Made by a program: the position numbers and the translations under genes. Of a DNA stretch of 64,000 bases, positions 46,149 through 60,656 are shown piece by piece. This stretch comes from Ecdyonurus torrentis (taxonomy: Eukaryota > Arthropoda > Insecta > Ephemeroptera > Heptageniidae): NCBI GenBank assembly GCA_949318235.1, contig OX439133.1, positions 21,327,447 to 21,391,446 of the forward strand, written 5' to 3'. The notes beneath the pieces were generated by a model. The model was given only the letters and a program-made list of their open reading frames with translations, did no database searches and was not told the DNA's origin. The first letter of the stretch is position 1. Each line of letters starts with the position of its first letter.

Positions 46149-46362
46149 TTAACAATCTACTAAGCAATCCATATTATTGGGTAATCCAACATGACGTCGA
46201 TTTAACCGCTTCAGTCCTATTCAGTATAACAATACAGTAGACCTCAGCTATGATACTATAAAAAACAGACAAAAAAATATTAATAAAAACGAGATGAAAT
46301 TATGAAAATAATCGGACCAGAAAACGCCCTTGAAAGCCAGGCATTCAACACCTTGACCAGCA

Positions 46363-46673
46363 AGGCTTAGAACACCTTGACCAAAAAAGTTGTGTAATAG
46401 CCTAACAAACCTGAAAATCAACGTAGATTTGGCCGGAGTCATTGATTTCTAACTTATTTTCCATTTACAAAATGCCACTAGCGGTCACTGATGTTACAGT
46501 TCACCCGGTTTACGTGCGTGTAAAACAAGCAAGCTGTGACGTCAGTAACCGCTTGTAGCATTTTGTGAATGGAAAATAAATTAGAAATCAATGAATCCGG
46601 CCAAATCAACGTAGATTTTCAGGTTTGTTAGGATATTACACAACTTTTTTTGTTCAAGGTGTTCTATACGCCT
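46363..46673. mobile_element. MITE, AGGCGTAGAACACC family copy
   Basis: AGGCTTAGAACACCTTGACC at the left, AGGTGTTCTATACGCCT at the right followed by TTAA (46674-46677). The left TTAA is missing because the start is preceded by a partly duplicated AACACCTTGACCAGCA. Central inverted segments GCGGTCACTGATGT and ACGTCAGTAACCGC. Confidence 0.75.
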
Positions 46674-46989
46674 TTAATGCATTTTTTTTAAAGCTATTTT
46701 CAGCATTCTAGAGAAAGCAATAGGTATATAGGGGGTTCGCAAAAATAAAATATCAATTGAATAACCTCTATTTAAAAATATCTTAAAATAATTTATATAG
46801 TCATTGAAAAAATAAATTGTCAAGTTGATAAGATTTATCGTGAAGTTTAATAGAAATAAGTTTTAGAATTCGTGCATGCCATACTATTTGACAGTCAAAT
46901 TTTTTTATTTTATTTTTTACTTTATCTTCTTTGCAGTATGGTAATATTAATATTGGCGTAGCTTAGCACCAAGTATAGTATTAATGCTT

Positions 46990-47301
46990 ATAGGATGGTT
47001 TCATTCATACTTAAGTCGACGTCATAAGTGAGTACTAAATAACATTGGCTGGCGGTATAGGAAAATGGCACATTTTGCCAGTTTAAAAATACTTCGCTAT
47101 TTTTTTTTAGAGCATTGATGCTGTTAATAAGTTGAATTAGTACCTCAAGTATGCAAGAAAAATAATTAGGACCAAAAAATAGCTAATTTTCCAAAGAAAA
47201 TAGTCAAAAACTACGTTTGTCCTATTCTGAGAAATGTTATTCATTGCTCAAGAAGAGCATCAAAAAGCACTCAGAATGACGTCATGCGTTCACACCCTAT
47301 A
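46990..47301 (+). mobile_element. MITE, GGGTGTATGC family copy
   Basis: TATAGGATGGTTTCATTCAT, GTCGACGTCATAAGTGAG, GACGTCATGCGTTCACACCC, TATA at the right. A subtype whose left end reads CATAAGTGAG, like 51668. Confidence 0.7.
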
Positions 47302-47436
47302 CTTATACAAAGTGGCATACAACTTTTTTATTAATCAAGGCAGGGTTTAAAATTTTTGGCCCATACGGATCAGTCTTAAATAAATAAATAATCGTCTTTA
47401 TTCAAAAATATGCATAGAGAAAAAAGTCTTAATTTA

Positions 47437-47473
<37 letters not shown>

Positions 47474-48506
47474 ATAAATTATTATTACCATCATTACATT
47501 TTAGTTAAAGCAATTACAATTTGTTTCTTTAAATGTTAAATAATTACTTTAATAGTAGATTGAGTTCAGTGTTTTTTGTTTGTTTGTTTGTTTGTTGTAT
47601 TTTTTCTTATCAAAGAAATAAAATATAACAAAAACAGATTACGTACAAAACAAAATTTATATATTCTAGAATCAAATCTTATCTTTCTTAAAAAAAGAAA
47701 ATTATAATAGGATAAGTTATTTTTAGATTTAAATTCAAAAAACACTGTTTTTTTTTTTTTTTTTTTTTTTTTTTTCCTTTTTTAAAATGATACATCTGCT
47801 GAAATTCACATAAGATAAAATAAACTCAATAGGTGTAAGTATTTTATATAATATTCTTTTGTCATATTTGTTCAGTATATAAAAAAAGAAGAGAGATCCT
47901 ATTGAAAATTATAATACGTTTGCAAGAAAATGCGATTTTTTTTTCCAGTACAACAATCAATATTTTCTTTACTAAAAATCAATTGTTAAAATTGATTAAA
48001 TAATACAAGTACTTGAAAAATATTTTGCCCAAAATTCTATGCATGAAATTAGATAAAGTAAAATTTTAATGTTTTTAAAGTCAGATTCCATGGTATTTAA
48101 TTTATTTGCATTAAAGAATAATTTACGTATAGTTCATGCTGCATTTAAAAACAAACAATTACTATTTTGTAAAGCACAAATCTTGGTGTTTTCTGTTAAA
48201 AATCTTTTAACTATTATGCTATTAACGTAAGTGGTATAATCACTATATAATATAGGCTAACATAAACACTGTAAAAAAAATGATGCATTACTTTAGTTAG
48301 GCATTCTAGCTTATTTAAGATAATCACTTTTAAGTTATTATGAGCAGCTAAATTAATGTATTTAAGCAAGTTATTATAAAAATAGCTAATTTAAGTTATT
48401 TCAAGTTGTTTTAAGTTTATCTAAGCTCTTTTAAGTCAAAATAGCTATTGTTAATAATTTGCTAAAATGCATTATTTTAGCTACTCATTATAACTTAAAT
48501 GTGTTC
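47302..48506. repeat. AT-rich DNA with (CT)n at 47438-47468
   Basis: No gene seen. T-run near 47748-47775. 48280-48490 is rich in AAGTTAT/TTAAGC words. Confidence 0.4.
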
Positions 48507-48650
48507 TGTGTATGTATGTTATGTGGTGGCCTCTCTACTAGGTACCACTTACTTCACTGTCCGTCTCAGACTCTGTCATTAAATCATTATACAAAACTGT
48601 AGACGTGCAGCAATGTATTTATGATATGTTTAATAAATAATAATAAATTT
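48507..48650 (+). mobile_element. 5'-truncated LINE, second family, short copy
   Basis: Carries the last 31 codons of the family's ORF2 (CVCMLCGGLSTRYHLLHCPS then QTLSLNHYTKL, stop at 48600-48602), then a 3' UTR ending GTTTAATAAATAATAATAA. Matches 28950-29109. Target duplication not resolved. Confidence 0.7.
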
Positions 48651-49256
48651 CATTATTATTATTTAGATGTTATGATTTGGATATTATTTTATATTTTTAA
48701 TTAATTGGATAATTATTGAATATTTAGATGTATGTGTTGTACACACATTGTGTTTAATAAATAAATAAAAATAATAACTTATAGAATTATAAGTTTATAA
48801 GTGGTTATTTTAAATAACTTAGTATTCGTAACTAAAATAATCCACCATTTTCTAGAGTGAAGTATGATTTTATGCATAAATGTTGATGCATTATGCTATA
48901 GCATAATTATTACGTATTTAATTTTTCTACTTTCTCGTAATCACTGTTTAATTGCACCATTTTTTTTTTTTTTTTTTTTTTTTTACAGAATCAAAATATT
49001 GTTACTTTTTATAAATATCAAGTATATTTGTATTCTAATATTGTCCCCTATAGCTATTAGAATTTTCTTTTTATTAAAGTAGTTCAATACTTTACTTATT
49101 TTCTTTGTAAAAGAAATTTTATATATAAAGTTCCAATGTTATTTGCTATTTATATTTATACCATTTTATATACGTATTGTAGATATAATTGCTTTGCATA
49201 ATTATAAAACTCGGGAGCTACTCCATATTTTAAATTAAACTGTTACATAATAATGT

Positions 49257-49260
<4 letters not shown>
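48651..49260. repeat. AT-rich DNA, no gene seen
   Basis: No supported feature. T-run at 48959-48984. Confidence 0.3.

Positions 49261-49353
<93 letters not shown>
49261..49353. repeat. (TA)n microsatellite
   Basis: About 93 bp; a second (TA)n of about 45 bp lies at 49472-49516. Confidence 0.95.
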
Positions 49354-49355
<2 letters not shown>

Positions 49356-49470
49356 ATATTATAATTATCAATATTATCATTATATATTTTTTTACATTCA
49401 TGAATAAAATATACTTTGATATTATTTGAATGTGAATGAAAAATATTACATATAAATTGTTATGCATTAC

Positions 49471-49521
<51 letters not shown>

Positions 49522-49874
49522 AAGGTAATTATAAAAGTAATATTGTACCTTTTATATTTTAATTGAGTGCATTAATATAAAACATTTATCGGCATCGCTT
49601 TCCATTATTCATATACATTACTTGCTAGTTGCTAAAGGGAAGAGTATTAATTTATCCTACATATTTTGCACATTTCACAAGTATCATTTATAAAAAAATG
49701 CGTCACTTATTCCTTTAAAAAATTTTAGAGTTGATAAGTTGATTATTTTTTATATTTTGTTTCATATGAGTTTAAAATTTTTTTAACTACATTTATTCTA
49801 AATATTGTTTGGTGATTAGTGTGATTACTTATAATTATTTGGGTTTATGCAGATATATAGTTGCAATTTTGTTG

Positions 49875-50049
49875 TCTTCTTCTTCTTCTTCTTCTTCTTC
49901 TTCTTCTTCTTCTTCTTCTTCTTCTTCTTCTTCTTCTTCTTCTTCTTCTTCTTCTTCTTCTTCTTCTTCTTCTTCTTCTTCTTCTTCTTCTTCTTCTTCT
50001 TCTTCTTCTTCTTCTTCTTCTTCTTCTTCTTCTTCTTCTTCTTCTTCTT
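49875..50049. repeat. (TTC)n microsatellite, about 58 units
   Basis: Uninterrupted triplet tract ending in a T-run. It creates homopolymeric Ser, Phe, Leu, Glu and Arg frames that are not genes. Pure GAA/TTC tracts of this length are known to form triplex DNA. Confidence 0.95.
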
Positions 50050-50357
50050 TTTTTTTTTTGTGCATTGGAAATCAAAATTCTTGATTAATAGGTTAAATGA
50101 AAAGCAATATTTTAATCAGTAATAACGTGTATAATTTAATCAAATATAAAATTTAAATTATTTTAAAGAAAAGATGAGAGCTTTAATATAAATGCAACTT
50201 TTAAACCTCTCACAATCAGGCTTCACTTGCTTACGTTCTTCATAGTACATATTTCAAAAGATGAGATACAGAGATAGAGAGTGTTCATTTAAATAATATT
50301 TGCTAATAAAATTTATAATTTTTGGTGTTATACAATACAATAATACAGTACAATAAT

Positions 50358-51313
<956 letters not shown>

Positions 51314-51607
51314 GTTTAACATGATTGTACATTATTTAACAGAACCACACAAAAGGATTAAGGCTTGATATAATAAGAATAATTTACATTTTTGTTGTTT
51401 GTATAAAGAGGATTATGTGAAGGTAATTTTATTTTATTTTTTTACTCATGTCGTTATTAATGATAAACAAAATAAGTTAACATGTTAAAACTTTAAGCTA
51501 AAATTTTAGACTAAAAATAATCTTTTATGTAGAGAAAATACAATATTTTTGGAATTTTAATGAATTAAAAAAAAAAAAAGAAAAAGAAAAAAGAAAAAAT
51601 AATAACA

Positions 51608-51638
<31 letters not shown>

Positions 51639-51667
51639 GGTAGAGGTGACAAACGGTAGTAGAGAGT

Positions 51668-51958
51668 GGTTGCATACCAATAAAAGTCGACGCCATATGT
51701 GAGCACGAAATAGCATTGGCCGGTATGGGAAAATGAAATATTTAGTAAGATTGTAAATGCTTTTAGCAATATTTTTGAGAGCATTGGTGCAGAGTCTATA
51801 AATTTGGTTAAAAAAATATTAAGTTATATAAAAAAAAAAAAAAAAAAAAAAAATCCAAGAAAATAGCCACGTTTGTCCTAGGCTGAGAATTGTCAATATA
51901 GCTCTCCAGTATGGCGTCTATGTGCATTCAGTTTGACGTCATGCGCAAACACCATATA
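51668..51958 (+). mobile_element. MITE, GGGTGTATGC family copy
   Basis: GTGGTTGCATACCAATAAAA, GTCGACGCCATATGTGAGCA, GACGTCATGCGCAAACACCA, TATA at right. Confidence 0.7.
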
Positions 51959-52937
51959 CATCCACCTACATAGTTGGGTTCCTTTTATATTACTAAATTA
52001 ATTTGTCAGGATAAATAATTTTATTTTATAGTTGTATATATAGTATAAAAAATCGTATGCTTAATCAATCGAGATCTAAATTTTACAAATTAGTACATAT
52101 ACATAACTATATTATTATATTACACAATATATAAGTTATTCACATATATAGTCCTATCTGTATATATATATTTTTTAATTAATAAAATTGAACATTTTTG
52201 GGAATTGAAAAATTTCAAACATTTTATACAGAACTAAAAATATATTACTGTTCTTTTGTTTTTTATGAGATTTCAAATATATCTGAAATTAAAATCTTTT
52301 TTATTGATAGTTTTCAATACCTTTCATTATAGCAACAACAAAACAAAAATCCATAATAGATATTTAAAAAAATATTTAGCATAAAAATAGCTGACTATAA
52401 AATTTTATCATTTCTATAAAAAACAATGAGAAAATCAATATTTAGTAATTGAATTTTAAACAAAAAACTGATGTCAGCAACTTTTTTTTATTTTTTTAAA
52501 AAACTAAATAAATTATTCACATTTATAAGTACTTTTCTTAATTTTCTTATAAACTTTTTGTAACTTGTAGTTTTTTTCTTATGTATATTCATAAATATTT
52601 TATTTTATGTCAAATTAAGTAAACTTTTAAAAGGCTTTTCGAAGTTCTTACTTTTAAAAGTTTTAGTTTTTTTTCTTTGTATAAAGTAATTAAGATATTT
52701 TGAAAAATTAGAAGTATTTTGTAGAATAAAATTCAGTTCCCCTCCCCCCCCCCCCTGATGATGATGTAAATGATGTTATCAGTAAATTATTTTCTTTCAA
52801 GTTTTTGAAATCAATTAAAAGTATGTTAAATTAAATATTTTTATCTTTTAAAAGTAAAATATAAAGTTTTCATTTGCAATTCATAAAAGATTTTCTGTTT
52901 CAAATGTAAAATTTTTATTTTTTAAAAGAAAACTTAC
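51959..52937. repeat. AT-rich DNA, no gene seen
   Basis: Only a C-run near 52744-52754 stands out. Confidence 0.3.
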
Positions 52938-53225
52938 TGTGTATGTAATGTATTCATGTCGAAGTCAACGCCATGTTGGATCACTCAATAATAAGAACCA
53001 CATAGGAAAATGTCTCATTTTGCGAGTTTAAAAACAGTAAGCAATATTTTTGAGAGCATGGATGCTGTTAATAAGTTGAATAATTATCTCAAGTATATAT
53101 GTGAGAAAAATAATAATATTATATATATATTTTTTTGAAAAATTAAAAAAAAACTGATTTGGCATAGCCAAAAACGCAGTTGGTCCTATGCTGAGCAATA
53201 TTATTAATTACTCCAGTATGATATG
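52938..53225 (+). mobile_element. MITE, GGGTGTATGC family, right end missing
   Basis: TGTATGTAATGTATTCATGT, GTCAACGCCATGTTGGATCA, CCTATGCTGAGCAATATTAT. Confidence 0.7.
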
Positions 53226-53850
53226 AATATGTAACTAATTGAATAAAGTAAATTAAAACAGTTGGGTTAAATTGAGAGTTTTGTAAACTGACTTTGCGTA
53301 ATACAACTAATTAATTATTATTAATAATACTAAATCATATATTTATGAGAAATTTGAAATCAAAGTAATTTGTAACCAAAATACCCATATCATTTATTAA
53401 GCAAATAAATTATAAAATCATTAATTTAAAAGCAATGAAACTTTATATAATATTTTCTAATTATATTTTAGTTTTTTTTTTCTTTTTTACATTATATTAC
53501 AATACATATTAAAAATTATAATATATTAAAATTAGAAAAAAAAAAAAAAAGGTAAAAATTAATATGTAAAAAGCATATTATATAAAAATAGCACGTGTAT
53601 TTTTCAAAGTTTAATAGTGAGCAAAAATGTTGCTGATCTGGCTTGCTTGCTTGCGCCAGTTTAACCACCTACGCAACTCATTACTTATAATGACACCGTG
53701 TTTGTAACTGTAGTACCAATATAAAGGTGAGGACCAACCATTTTTTTAATTATTAATTTATGAACATACCAGAGTATCCTTTTGTTTAACTGTTATAATA
53801 ATAATAAAAATGGTTATCAATTAATTCCTAGATGGGACCTTTATATATTA
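53226..53850. repeat. AT-rich DNA, no gene seen
   Basis: No supported feature. Confidence 0.3.
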
Positions 53851-53851
53851 C

Positions 53852-54313
53852 AGGGTATATATTTATGTTAAAGTTGACGCCATGTTGGATCACTCAGTAA
53901 CATGGGTCACATACGAAAATGACTCATTTTGCCAGCTTAAAAATACTAAGCAATATATTTGAGAGCATTGATGTTGTTAATAGGTTGAATTAGTATTTCA
54001 AATATGTGAGAAAAATAATGATAACAAAAAATTAACTGATTGAATAATAAAAGAACAACTGCTTTGAAGCCCAGTATACGCAATTTCGCTCATATCCGCG
54101 TCCGTTTCAACGTACTGCGCATGCGTTTTAAGTAGAAACGGAAGCGGATGTGACCAAAATCACTTAAAGTCGGCTTCAAAACAGTTGTTCCTTATCAGTC
54201 AAATTGCTCGTAGAAAATAGCTAAAAACGAAGTTCACTTTACTTAAGGAGTACTGTAGTTCATTGATCCTGTATGGCGTCGAAGCGCATTAAATATGACG
54301 TCATGCGCATATA
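53852..54313 (+). mobile_element. MITE, GGGTGTATGC family, carrying a nested MITE
   Basis: CAGGGTATATATTTATGTTA, GTTGACGCCATGTTGGATCA at left; TATGACGTCATGCGCATATA at right. Interrupted at 54038-54203 by a TTGACTAATAAAGG-family palindrome. Confidence 0.75.
54038..54203. mobile_element. Palindromic MITE, TTGACTAATAAAGG family, nested copy
   Basis: GAATAATAAAAGAACAACTG against CAGTTGTTCCTTATCAGTCA. Centre TACTGCGCATGCG and GAAACGGAAGCGGATGTGAC match 30107-30270. Confidence 0.75.
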
Positions 54314-54753
54314 TACCCTAAACACGGAAAATATTAATTACGTAATTTATTCTGCATATTTATGTCAATACAGCATAAAATGATACTAATATGGAAAACA
54401 TAAATAAGTAAGCGGGACAACATAATTTTTATGCCTCTATAATGTAACATAGTTATTATGTAATATGGCATAGTTTATGTTGCATTGGAACAAATTATGC
54501 TGAAAGTTAGCAATAGCATAATTACCTATCAATTAGTTAGCAATATCATAATTAATAATTTATTAAAGACATGGAACGTAATAAAATATTAATATTATTA
54601 TTATTATCTTATAACTTACATGTATTTATAATCGTTTTCACTACTCCGCTTTCAAAATTTTGAAACCTGTACTAAAATTCATAATGTATTTAAATGTATG
54701 CTCCGCTCCTTTTTTAAATTTAAAAAATATTTTTAAGTATCTTGATCCTTCAT

Positions 54754-54788
<35 letters not shown>

Positions 54789-55865
54789 ATCATACATATT
54801 ACCTTTTCCTTTAATCTTTTATAACTAATTAATTCATAAAAAAAAAGCTTGACTTTTAATGTATACATTAAAATTTTAATGTAATTAAAATGAAATTATA
54901 TAATTTTGTCATATTTAAATAAAATTTATAATATTTTTCTATTATTTTACTATTTAATTATATCACATTTATTAGTCTCTTTAATATTTTTATTATTAAT
55001 ATTTTAATATTTAAAAATTATAATTATTCTATTTTTTTTTCAATAATTTAATTTTACTTTTTGTTTTAATGAATACAAATTTTTATTTTTATTTGATATA
55101 AATTTTTATTATTAAATGTTATATAAAATTTAGATTTTTAGTAAAGCTATAGTAGTTGAAACCAATAATAACACAGCATTTCTTGATGTTTCATCGATAT
55201 AGGTTGACAACAAACAGATGCTTAGAGGTTAGCATTTAAGTAATATGATATTAATAATAAAAAAAGGAGTAGGTTCTATTAATTGAGACAATATAAACTA
55301 AATTGTTAGCAAATAATATGACATTTATTTGGAATTAAAAAAGTAAAATATTTAAAGGGTCACAATGCAAAACTTTTGGATCATACAAGTTTCTCGCATT
55401 AGGCTTCATGTTTATTTAGATAATCATTTCCTCTCTTTTACCTATATAATATTAACAGGGTTTAAAAATTTTATTGAACAGATATACCTCCCCCCTCCCA
55501 CCCACCCCCTCCTTCTTTACCATCGACTTTCAAATTAATCAAAATTATAGAAGATAATAAATAAAATAGTTATTACAGTTAAATTAAAAAAAATCGAGCT
55601 TTCTAAATTGTGTGAGTGTGTGTTTTTCTTACAATAATTTTTAGTCAAAACATGGTAGTACTCTATTATCAACCTTACTTAAAAGTTTATAATACTAAAA
55701 AAAAAAAAAAAAAAAAAAAAAATTGGGCAACTAAAAAGAAGCCAGTTGGGAAAAAAAAGTCAGAATCGTGTTAAAATAATAAAAATGTCTGTTAACATCT
55801 TAAACATTATAAAAAAAAAATAATAAAAAAGCCTTTGACATATTATTGCATCAAAAAACAATAAC
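54314..55865. repeat. AT-rich DNA; GCATAA-rich stretch at 54350-54545
   Basis: No gene. The stretch shares AGCATAA/TTATGC words with 3820-3910 and 18530-18860. (TA)n at 54757-54785, A-run at 55698-55722. Confidence 0.4.
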
Positions 55866-55869
55866 TTAA

Positions 55870-56197
55870 GGGAGTAGGGGACCGACGTAGGTCATTAGAC
55901 TCAAACTTTTCTCGTCAAAAAAATTTGAAATTTTGCACACTGATACTTCAGCTTGAGACAATGTCAAATATATAAAAATTTTGGGGGGTCAACGTGCAAA
56001 TTTGGATTTTTGGATATTTTAAGACCATAAGGCCCAATGTTAATTTCAATATTTTTTTCTTTTTTTTTTTGGGACGGTCAAACATAATTAAAATTTTATC
56101 ACGGGTATATAGGTGTAACCCTTAGCTACACAATGACATCAAATGTAGACCCGAAATATTTCTAGTTTTTGAGATATAAGGTCGGTACCCTACTCCC
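55870..56197. mobile_element. TTAA-flanked MITE, GGGAGTAGGG family, copy 3
   Basis: TTAA at 55866-55869 and 56198-56201. GGGAGTAGGGGACCGACGTA at left, GGTCGGTACCCTACTCCC at right. Inverted relative to 37903 and 42594. Followed by an extra CCCTACTCCCTTGG fragment. Confidence 0.85.
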
Positions 56198-56221
56198 TTA
56201 AGATAATACTCCCTACTCCCT

Positions 56222-56490
56222 TGGTAATAAATAACATTGCTAAGCATAGGACAAACATTGTTTTTAGCTATATTCTTTTGAAAATCGTAATTTTTTTTTT
56301 TTTTTAAATTTTCTCACGTACTTAAGATATTAATTCAACCTATTTATAGCATCATAACATCATAATATACTCTCAAAATTATTGCTGTTAGTATTTTTAA
56401 AATGCCAAAGTGATTATTTTCCCTTGCAGCCTTTGTTATTGAATGATCCAACATGACGTCGACTTTAACATGAATGCATATATAGCTCTT
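56222..56490 (-). mobile_element. MITE, GGGTGTATGC family copy
   Basis: AACATTGCTAAGCATAGGAC, CTTGCAGCCTTTGTTATTGA, GATCCAACATGACGTCGACT, AACATGAATGCATATA. Confidence 0.7.
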
Positions 56491-58274
56491 TTTAGATAAT
56501 AAAATAATGTTATAATGAAATTTACATCTGATAATTTTACCTGTGATGTATTTTTTAAATTTTAGTATTTTTTTTTTCTGCATTTCTTTTTTTGTCACAT
56601 AAACTGGTACAGTACATACACCATACACAAGAGAAAATGTATTCAACTACTATTTTGTGTTTTACAAACTAAAAAAACAAAAACAACAGTTTCAACACTT
56701 TGTCTTTGATCTTGTATAATTTAGTAATGTTGAATTTTACATGTTTTTCACGTTTAACACTTCGTTGGAACGCACATATACACACAAAATACATTTTAAC
56801 ATTAAAGGATGTTTAATTTAAAACAGCTAGTGTGTATTCATGTACATATATACGCAAATTGTAAAATTACAATGAATGGTAAGAGTTTAAGGTGAACGGT
56901 GAGGTTATAGTACTAATGAGCAGCTGATCAAAAAAAAAAAAAAAAAAAAAAAAAGTGATCGCTGTGACTTTTTTTTTATCACATTTATTTATATACGTTG
57001 AAGCTAAAAATATTTCGAAATGTTTAGCACCTGTAATTATTATTACTATTATTATTGAGGGTTTAAAACTTGTGAAAGTTTGCCTAGTATCCCTCATTTA
57101 AATTATTTCAAAATCAATGCTTTTCTAAAAAAAAAAATTAAAAAAAAGTGTTTTCTAATGCATAAATTAATATTAAATTAGTAGTCCCACATCTTTTTCA
57201 AGCGCATCTCTGATTGGTGCTACGTCATTGCCGATAAGAAGTACTATATGCACATTTTATAAATTCGCATTATGCAGGTATGAAATTTTAAGCCGTAAAG
57301 CTGAAAGTGAACTTCGTACTATATATCCTTCTTGTTAGGATGGCCAACAATCCCTGGTTGTTGGAACGAATAAATCTCGTATGCAGCATTCATGACATTA
57401 CTGTATATAGTATATAAATAACTCTAAATCAGATTACCATAAATATTCATACTCAACAACAAAAAATTTATGCACTGCAGTAACACAGTTACTATGAAGT
57501 ATAGCTTATAGATTATGCTGTATGAAACAAATTGTATACTGGATGGAAATGGTCTAGCATAAATATTGTACTTTTTATTTTCTTCTTCAAATAAGTCACT
57601 TGTTGGTCTAATAATTATCAGTAACCCCCCTTATTGCCCCAGTTACACCCTCAAAAAGTGCCTTTAATTAAAAATATTCCCAGACTTTTTTTTAATTTGT
57701 TTTTTAGCCCATTTGAAACTGTTTTTAACAATATTTTTATCCTTATTTCTACATGGTAACAAACTCTGAAATTTTTATCAGAGGTAGCTATCATAATAAC
57801 ATTTAAAATGTCATAAAATTTGATGGTAATGAACGGTTAAAAGTTGGATATATTAAGTTTCTGACCTCTTCCCTTAATTTATTTTTCGATTTTTAAACTT
57901 CTCTTTGAAATTGCTTTAACATATTAATGTTGATTCTCTATAGTAAAAGCAACGAAATGTAAAAAATTTTGAAGTTGGTTTTTATTTTTGTATGTTTAAA
58001 AAAAAAAAAAAACAAAAAAAAAAAAACAAAAAAACAAAAAAAAACTTTTTAAAATAGAAATTGTTTGTGGTATTTTTTTAAAAATTCATATTGGATTTTT
58101 CACTTCAAGCTCTTTTTTTAATACTGAAAGCAATTTTAAATTATTTTTCCAAGCTGTGAACCATAGGTGATTAAAATTTATTGCCAATACTTATAATATC
58201 ACGTTTCTTTTATTGTGCATAAAGAGAATGCAAAATTTTCCCACTTTCAATGAGACCTATACAAATAAAAATAG
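56491..58274. repeat. AT-rich DNA; GCATAA-type stretch near 57440-57570
   Basis: No gene seen. Homopolymer A/T runs at 56931-56954 and 57998-58045. Confidence 0.35.
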
Positions 58275-58278
58275 TTAA

Positions 58279-58587
58279 AGGCGTAGAACACCTTGAACAA
58301 AAAAGTTGCGTAATATCCTAACAAACCTGAAAATCAACGCTAATTTGGCTGAAATCATTTATTTCTAATGTATTTTCCATTCACAAAAGGCCGCTGGCGG
58401 TCACTGACGTCACAGCTTGCCCGGTTTACGCGCGCGTAAAACAAGCGAGCTGTAACGTCAGTGACCGCCAGCGACATTTTGTGAATGGAAAATAAATTAG
58501 AAATAAATTACTCCGGCTAAATCAACGTTGATTTTCCGGTTTGTTAGGATATTATGCAACTTGTTTTGTTCAAGATGTTTTACGCCT
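58279..58587. mobile_element. TTAA-flanked MITE, AGGCGTAGAACACC family, best copy
   Basis: TTAA at 58275-58278 and 58588-58591. AGGCGTAGAACACCTTGAAC against GTTCAAGATGTTTTACGCCT. Inner arms CTGAAAATCAACG, GGCGGTCACTGACGTCA and complements around CCCGGTTTACGCGCGCG. 309 bp, noncoding. Confidence 0.85.
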
Positions 58588-58664
58588 TTAATGTAAAATA
58601 AATCTTGTTTTCGGGTATATTTCCTTTTTTTGGAATATTAGTTGATTTTTTTTTAATTAAATTA

Positions 58665-58835
58665 TTACTTTTCTCTCATACCATACTTGTAAACCTAATT
58701 CAACTTCTTAACAGAATCAATGCTCTCAAAAATATTGCTAAGTATTTTTAAACTGGCAAAACGTATAATTTTTGCATATCAGACCATGCTATTTAGTGCT
58801 CACATATGGCATCGACTTTTATATGAATGCAACCA
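58665..58835 (-). mobile_element. MITE, GGGTGTATGC family, partial
   Basis: TTCTCTCATACCATACTTGT, AATGCTCTCAAAAATATTGC, ATGGCATCGACTTTTATATG. Confidence 0.6.
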
Positions 58836-58839
58836 CCCT

Positions 58840-59226
58840 TTAGAAAAAAAAAATGAATGCAACGATGAAACAATATCCATTGTAAATCGACAAAATGGAC
58901 TAAAATGATATTGTTTTATTTCAGAAATTTTATAAGAAAATAATTGCATCTTAAAGAATAAGAATCTTGTAAAGTTGTGTAGTTGTAAAGTAAAAAGACT
59001 AGAATCAAAAAGTTTAACATTAAGTGGTAAACTCCACTTTTTTTTTTAATAATATAATAATAAATAATAATAATATATATTGCCATTACCTCTGACATTA
59101 CAGAAAAATTGACAAAGTAATTCTAATTACAGTATAGTTTAAATTCTGTAACTTGTATTTAGATACATGTATATTACAAAATTTATTATAAGAAAATTGA
59201 AACCTTAGAAGTATAATTAATTATTA

Positions 59227-59260
<34 letters not shown>

Positions 59261-60567
59261 TATTTGGAGTTTGAGAGGACAGTACAGAAAGGGTGGATGA
59301 ACATAAAATGTGATTGAATTATGCACGGTCCCATGTATATTATCTCATAAATTTCACACCTTGAAAAAAAAAAAAAAAAACTTTATTACCTAGTGAACTA
59401 TTATTAAAATTAAAGCAATACTTCATTAAGAGCCTTAATTAATGACAACTATCAGGTGCAAAATACAGTATATATAATCTAAATTGATTATAAATAAAAC
59501 GTTAATGATATTAAACTTCAATAACATGCACTTTGAACTTAATTAACTAATACTTATAAATAAATTAAAATATATTCATCAACGTTACGTTTAATAAGTT
59601 TTTAATAAAATATATTTATGTACCATTTTAATTAAAAGTGTTTATAAAAATAAATTATTTGTTGACTATATATAATTAAATTAATTGAACTGTATATAAA
59701 TAATTAGTAAATTAAAATATTTTATATTAAAATCATAAATTAAATTTAAAAAGTTTATAAATTGTAATTGAAAATTTTAAAAATATATATTTTATATTTA
59801 ATTAAATTATTTAAACATTTTATTTTAATTACATTAATATTGTTTTTATTTATTGAAAATTATATAAATAAAAGCTAACTTATAATTAAAATGTTTTTAT
59901 ACTGCATGTTTATTTATAAAATTAAAATTATTTAAATTATTATAGCTGCACGCTCAGCAAGAAAGATAATTTAAATATTTTATAAGCCAGACTTTTATTG
60001 TAAACAATATGTATATGTATACTGCTCAATACTGCTCATAAAGCTATATAATAGATCGAGTCAAGAAAGAGGTAGAATGAAATATCACACGCTACATATA
60101 TATTATATAAATAATTAAAAGGACGAGTATTATAATTAGTAAGTTGAAATTTATGGGATACGTTATTAAATATAAAATATGTGATTCATTTTGCACATTC
60201 AACATGAAAAATGAATGATTTCCATCTAATAATAAGATCTTGACTATTTTAGTTATTTCATTGAATGGTAAAATGAAATAAAAACATAAATATTATACAA
60301 TAGAGCTCGAATAGTATAATCCTATTTAAAAACATCAAGATGAATAATTTAGAAAAGAACTCAATCAGTATATTTTTTTTCTTTTTATACTACGATTTTG
60401 CTTTCATTTATTATTATAATTTATATATATACCATAAACTAACATTTCTAGAAGCAAAAAGGACAAGTTTTTTTTTTACCCTTACGAACATTTTTTTATC
60501 TTTTATAATATAGCTATTAATTTTTTTCAACAATTAGAATTAAAAAAAACGCAGAAATTTTTTCCAT

Positions 60568-60570
<3 letters not shown>
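58840..60570. repeat. AT-rich DNA, no gene seen
   Basis: Very AT-rich; T-run 59230-59257. Confidence 0.3.

Positions 60571-60571
<1 letters not shown>

Positions 60572-60656
<85 letters not shown>
60572..60656. repeat. (CT)n microsatellite
   Basis: About 85 bp with one TTT interruption. Confidence 0.95.

Noticed and set aside
49835..50122. Poly-Ser, poly-Phe, poly-Leu, poly-Glu and poly-Arg frames
   Set aside because: All are translations of the (TTC)n tract.
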